Under the pieces are notes generated by a model, which was not told the origin of the DNA, searched no databases, and saw only the letters and a program-made list of their open reading frames with translations. Positions 48,314 to 48,623 of a DNA stretch of 48,623 nucleotides are shown here, in pieces (position 1 is the stretch's first letter; each line of letters opens with the position of its first letter). A program made the position numbers and the translations under genes. This DNA is from Desulfobacula sp. (lineage in GTDB: Bacteria; Desulfobacterota; Desulfobacteria; Desulfobacterales; Desulfobacteraceae): positions 1-48,623 of the forward strand of contig NZ_JAUWQB010000019.1 in assembly GCF_030611305.1 (NCBI RefSeq), given 5' to 3'.

Positions 48314-48472
48314 CTATTTAATCTTTGTTTCTTTATGCGTTACATGCTTATTGCAAAATTTGCAATATTTCTTAAACTCTATTTTATCTGGAGTTTTCCG
48401 CTTGTTCTTAGTCGTTGTATAATTTCTTCTCTTGCACTCTGTACAGGCAAGAGCAATATTTACTCTGTCCAC
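48314..48472 (-). CDS. rpmG: Large ribosomal subunit protein bL33 (zinc-binding form)
   Basis: A 52-residue protein read from GTG 48472 to TAG 48314. AGGAG lies seven bases before GTG and fixes this unusual start. The protein has the pattern [20 protein letters not shown] and a second knuckle CKFC, so four cysteines make it the zinc-binding C+ type. It lies 19 bases after the second tuf gene and just before tRNA-Trp. Confidence 0.95.
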   Translation of the reverse strand: MDRVNIALACTECKRRNYTTTKNKRKTPDKIEFKKYCKFCNKHVTHKETKIK

Positions 48473-48491
48473 TATAAAACTCCTTTGGAGC

Positions 48492-48623
48492 TTACTCTAC
48501 AATTTCACCGATAACACCGGCGCCAACGGTACGGCCACCTTCCCTGATGGCAAACCTGAGCTCTTTTTCCATTGCAATGGGGTTAATCAGCTCCACATTA
48601 ATGCTCGCATTATCCCCGGGCAT
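48492..48623 (-). CDS. tuf: Elongation factor Tu, copy 2 (C-terminal 43 codons, cut by window edge)
   Basis: The visible 132 bases encode the last 43 residues and stop of EF-Tu and are identical, base for base, to the end of the complete tuf gene at 34071-34202. The flanks differ immediately after the stop codon. The gene heads the rpmG-tRNA-secE-nusG group; its 5' part lies outside the window. Confidence 0.97.
   Translation of the reverse strand: MPGDNASINVELINPIAMEKELRFAIREGGRTVGAGVIGEIVE

Noticed and set aside
1-48623. CRISPR arrays, insertion sequences, prophage or att sites
   Set aside because: No regularly spaced repeats, transposase or integrase reading frames, or terminal inverted repeats were seen; tRNA-Trp lies inside an operon with no flanking duplicate.

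Overview
The window is most likely chromosome from a sulfate-reducing or related member of the Desulfobacterota, probably Desulfobacterales. This is an inference. It rests on moderately AT-rich DNA, a fused CobA-HemD, SelA, a large hybrid kinase with several PAS domains, and the sequence character of the housekeeping proteins. No rRNA, CRISPR array, insertion sequence or phage gene is seen.

Left part (about 1-20,100), mixed metabolic and regulatory genes. On the minus strand are pyrF, a receiver-GGDEF diguanylate cyclase and a 1211-residue hybrid sensor kinase with which the cyclase is translationally coupled. Divergent from the kinase is a plus-strand run: ilvH, selA, a TPR protein with a degenerate GGDEF-like head, gmhA and an unassigned protein with faint deoxyhypusine-synthase-like character. 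Most of these genes overlap by 4 to 17 bases. After a terminator come a conserved 122-residue protein of unknown function and an fmdB-hemC-cobA/hemD-moaA operon for tetrapyrrole and molybdenum cofactor synthesis. These are followed by an AI-2E/PerM-type membrane protein, glycerol kinase, an MFS carrier and a GAF-AGDEF diguanylate cyclase.

Right part (20,150-48,623), one continuous minus-strand block for the transcription and translation machinery. In transcription order it reads tuf2 (cut by the window edge), rpmG, tRNA-Trp, secE, nusG, rplK, rplA, L10 leader, rplJ, rplL, rpoB, rpoC, rpsL, rpsG, tuf1, then the S10, spc and alpha clusters, ending at rplQ and a strong hairpin terminator. The order is the classical bacterial one, but fusA is missing between rpsG and tuf, and adk and map are missing between secY and infA. 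A near-consensus promoter lies in the rpoC-rpsL gap, so the block is probably several overlapping transcription units. Unusual structured gaps occur between rplC and rplD and between tRNA-Trp and secE.

Most of the window is ordinary core genome. The best candidates for undescribed biology are the selA-linked degenerate-GGDEF/TPR protein, the gmhA-coupled deoxyhypusine-synthase-like protein, a possible 29-residue CxxC peptide between that gene and its terminator, the 122-residue family, and the hairpin inside the S10 cluster. None of them amounts, from sequence alone, to a clearly new system. No stretch without a gene exceeds about 210 bases.
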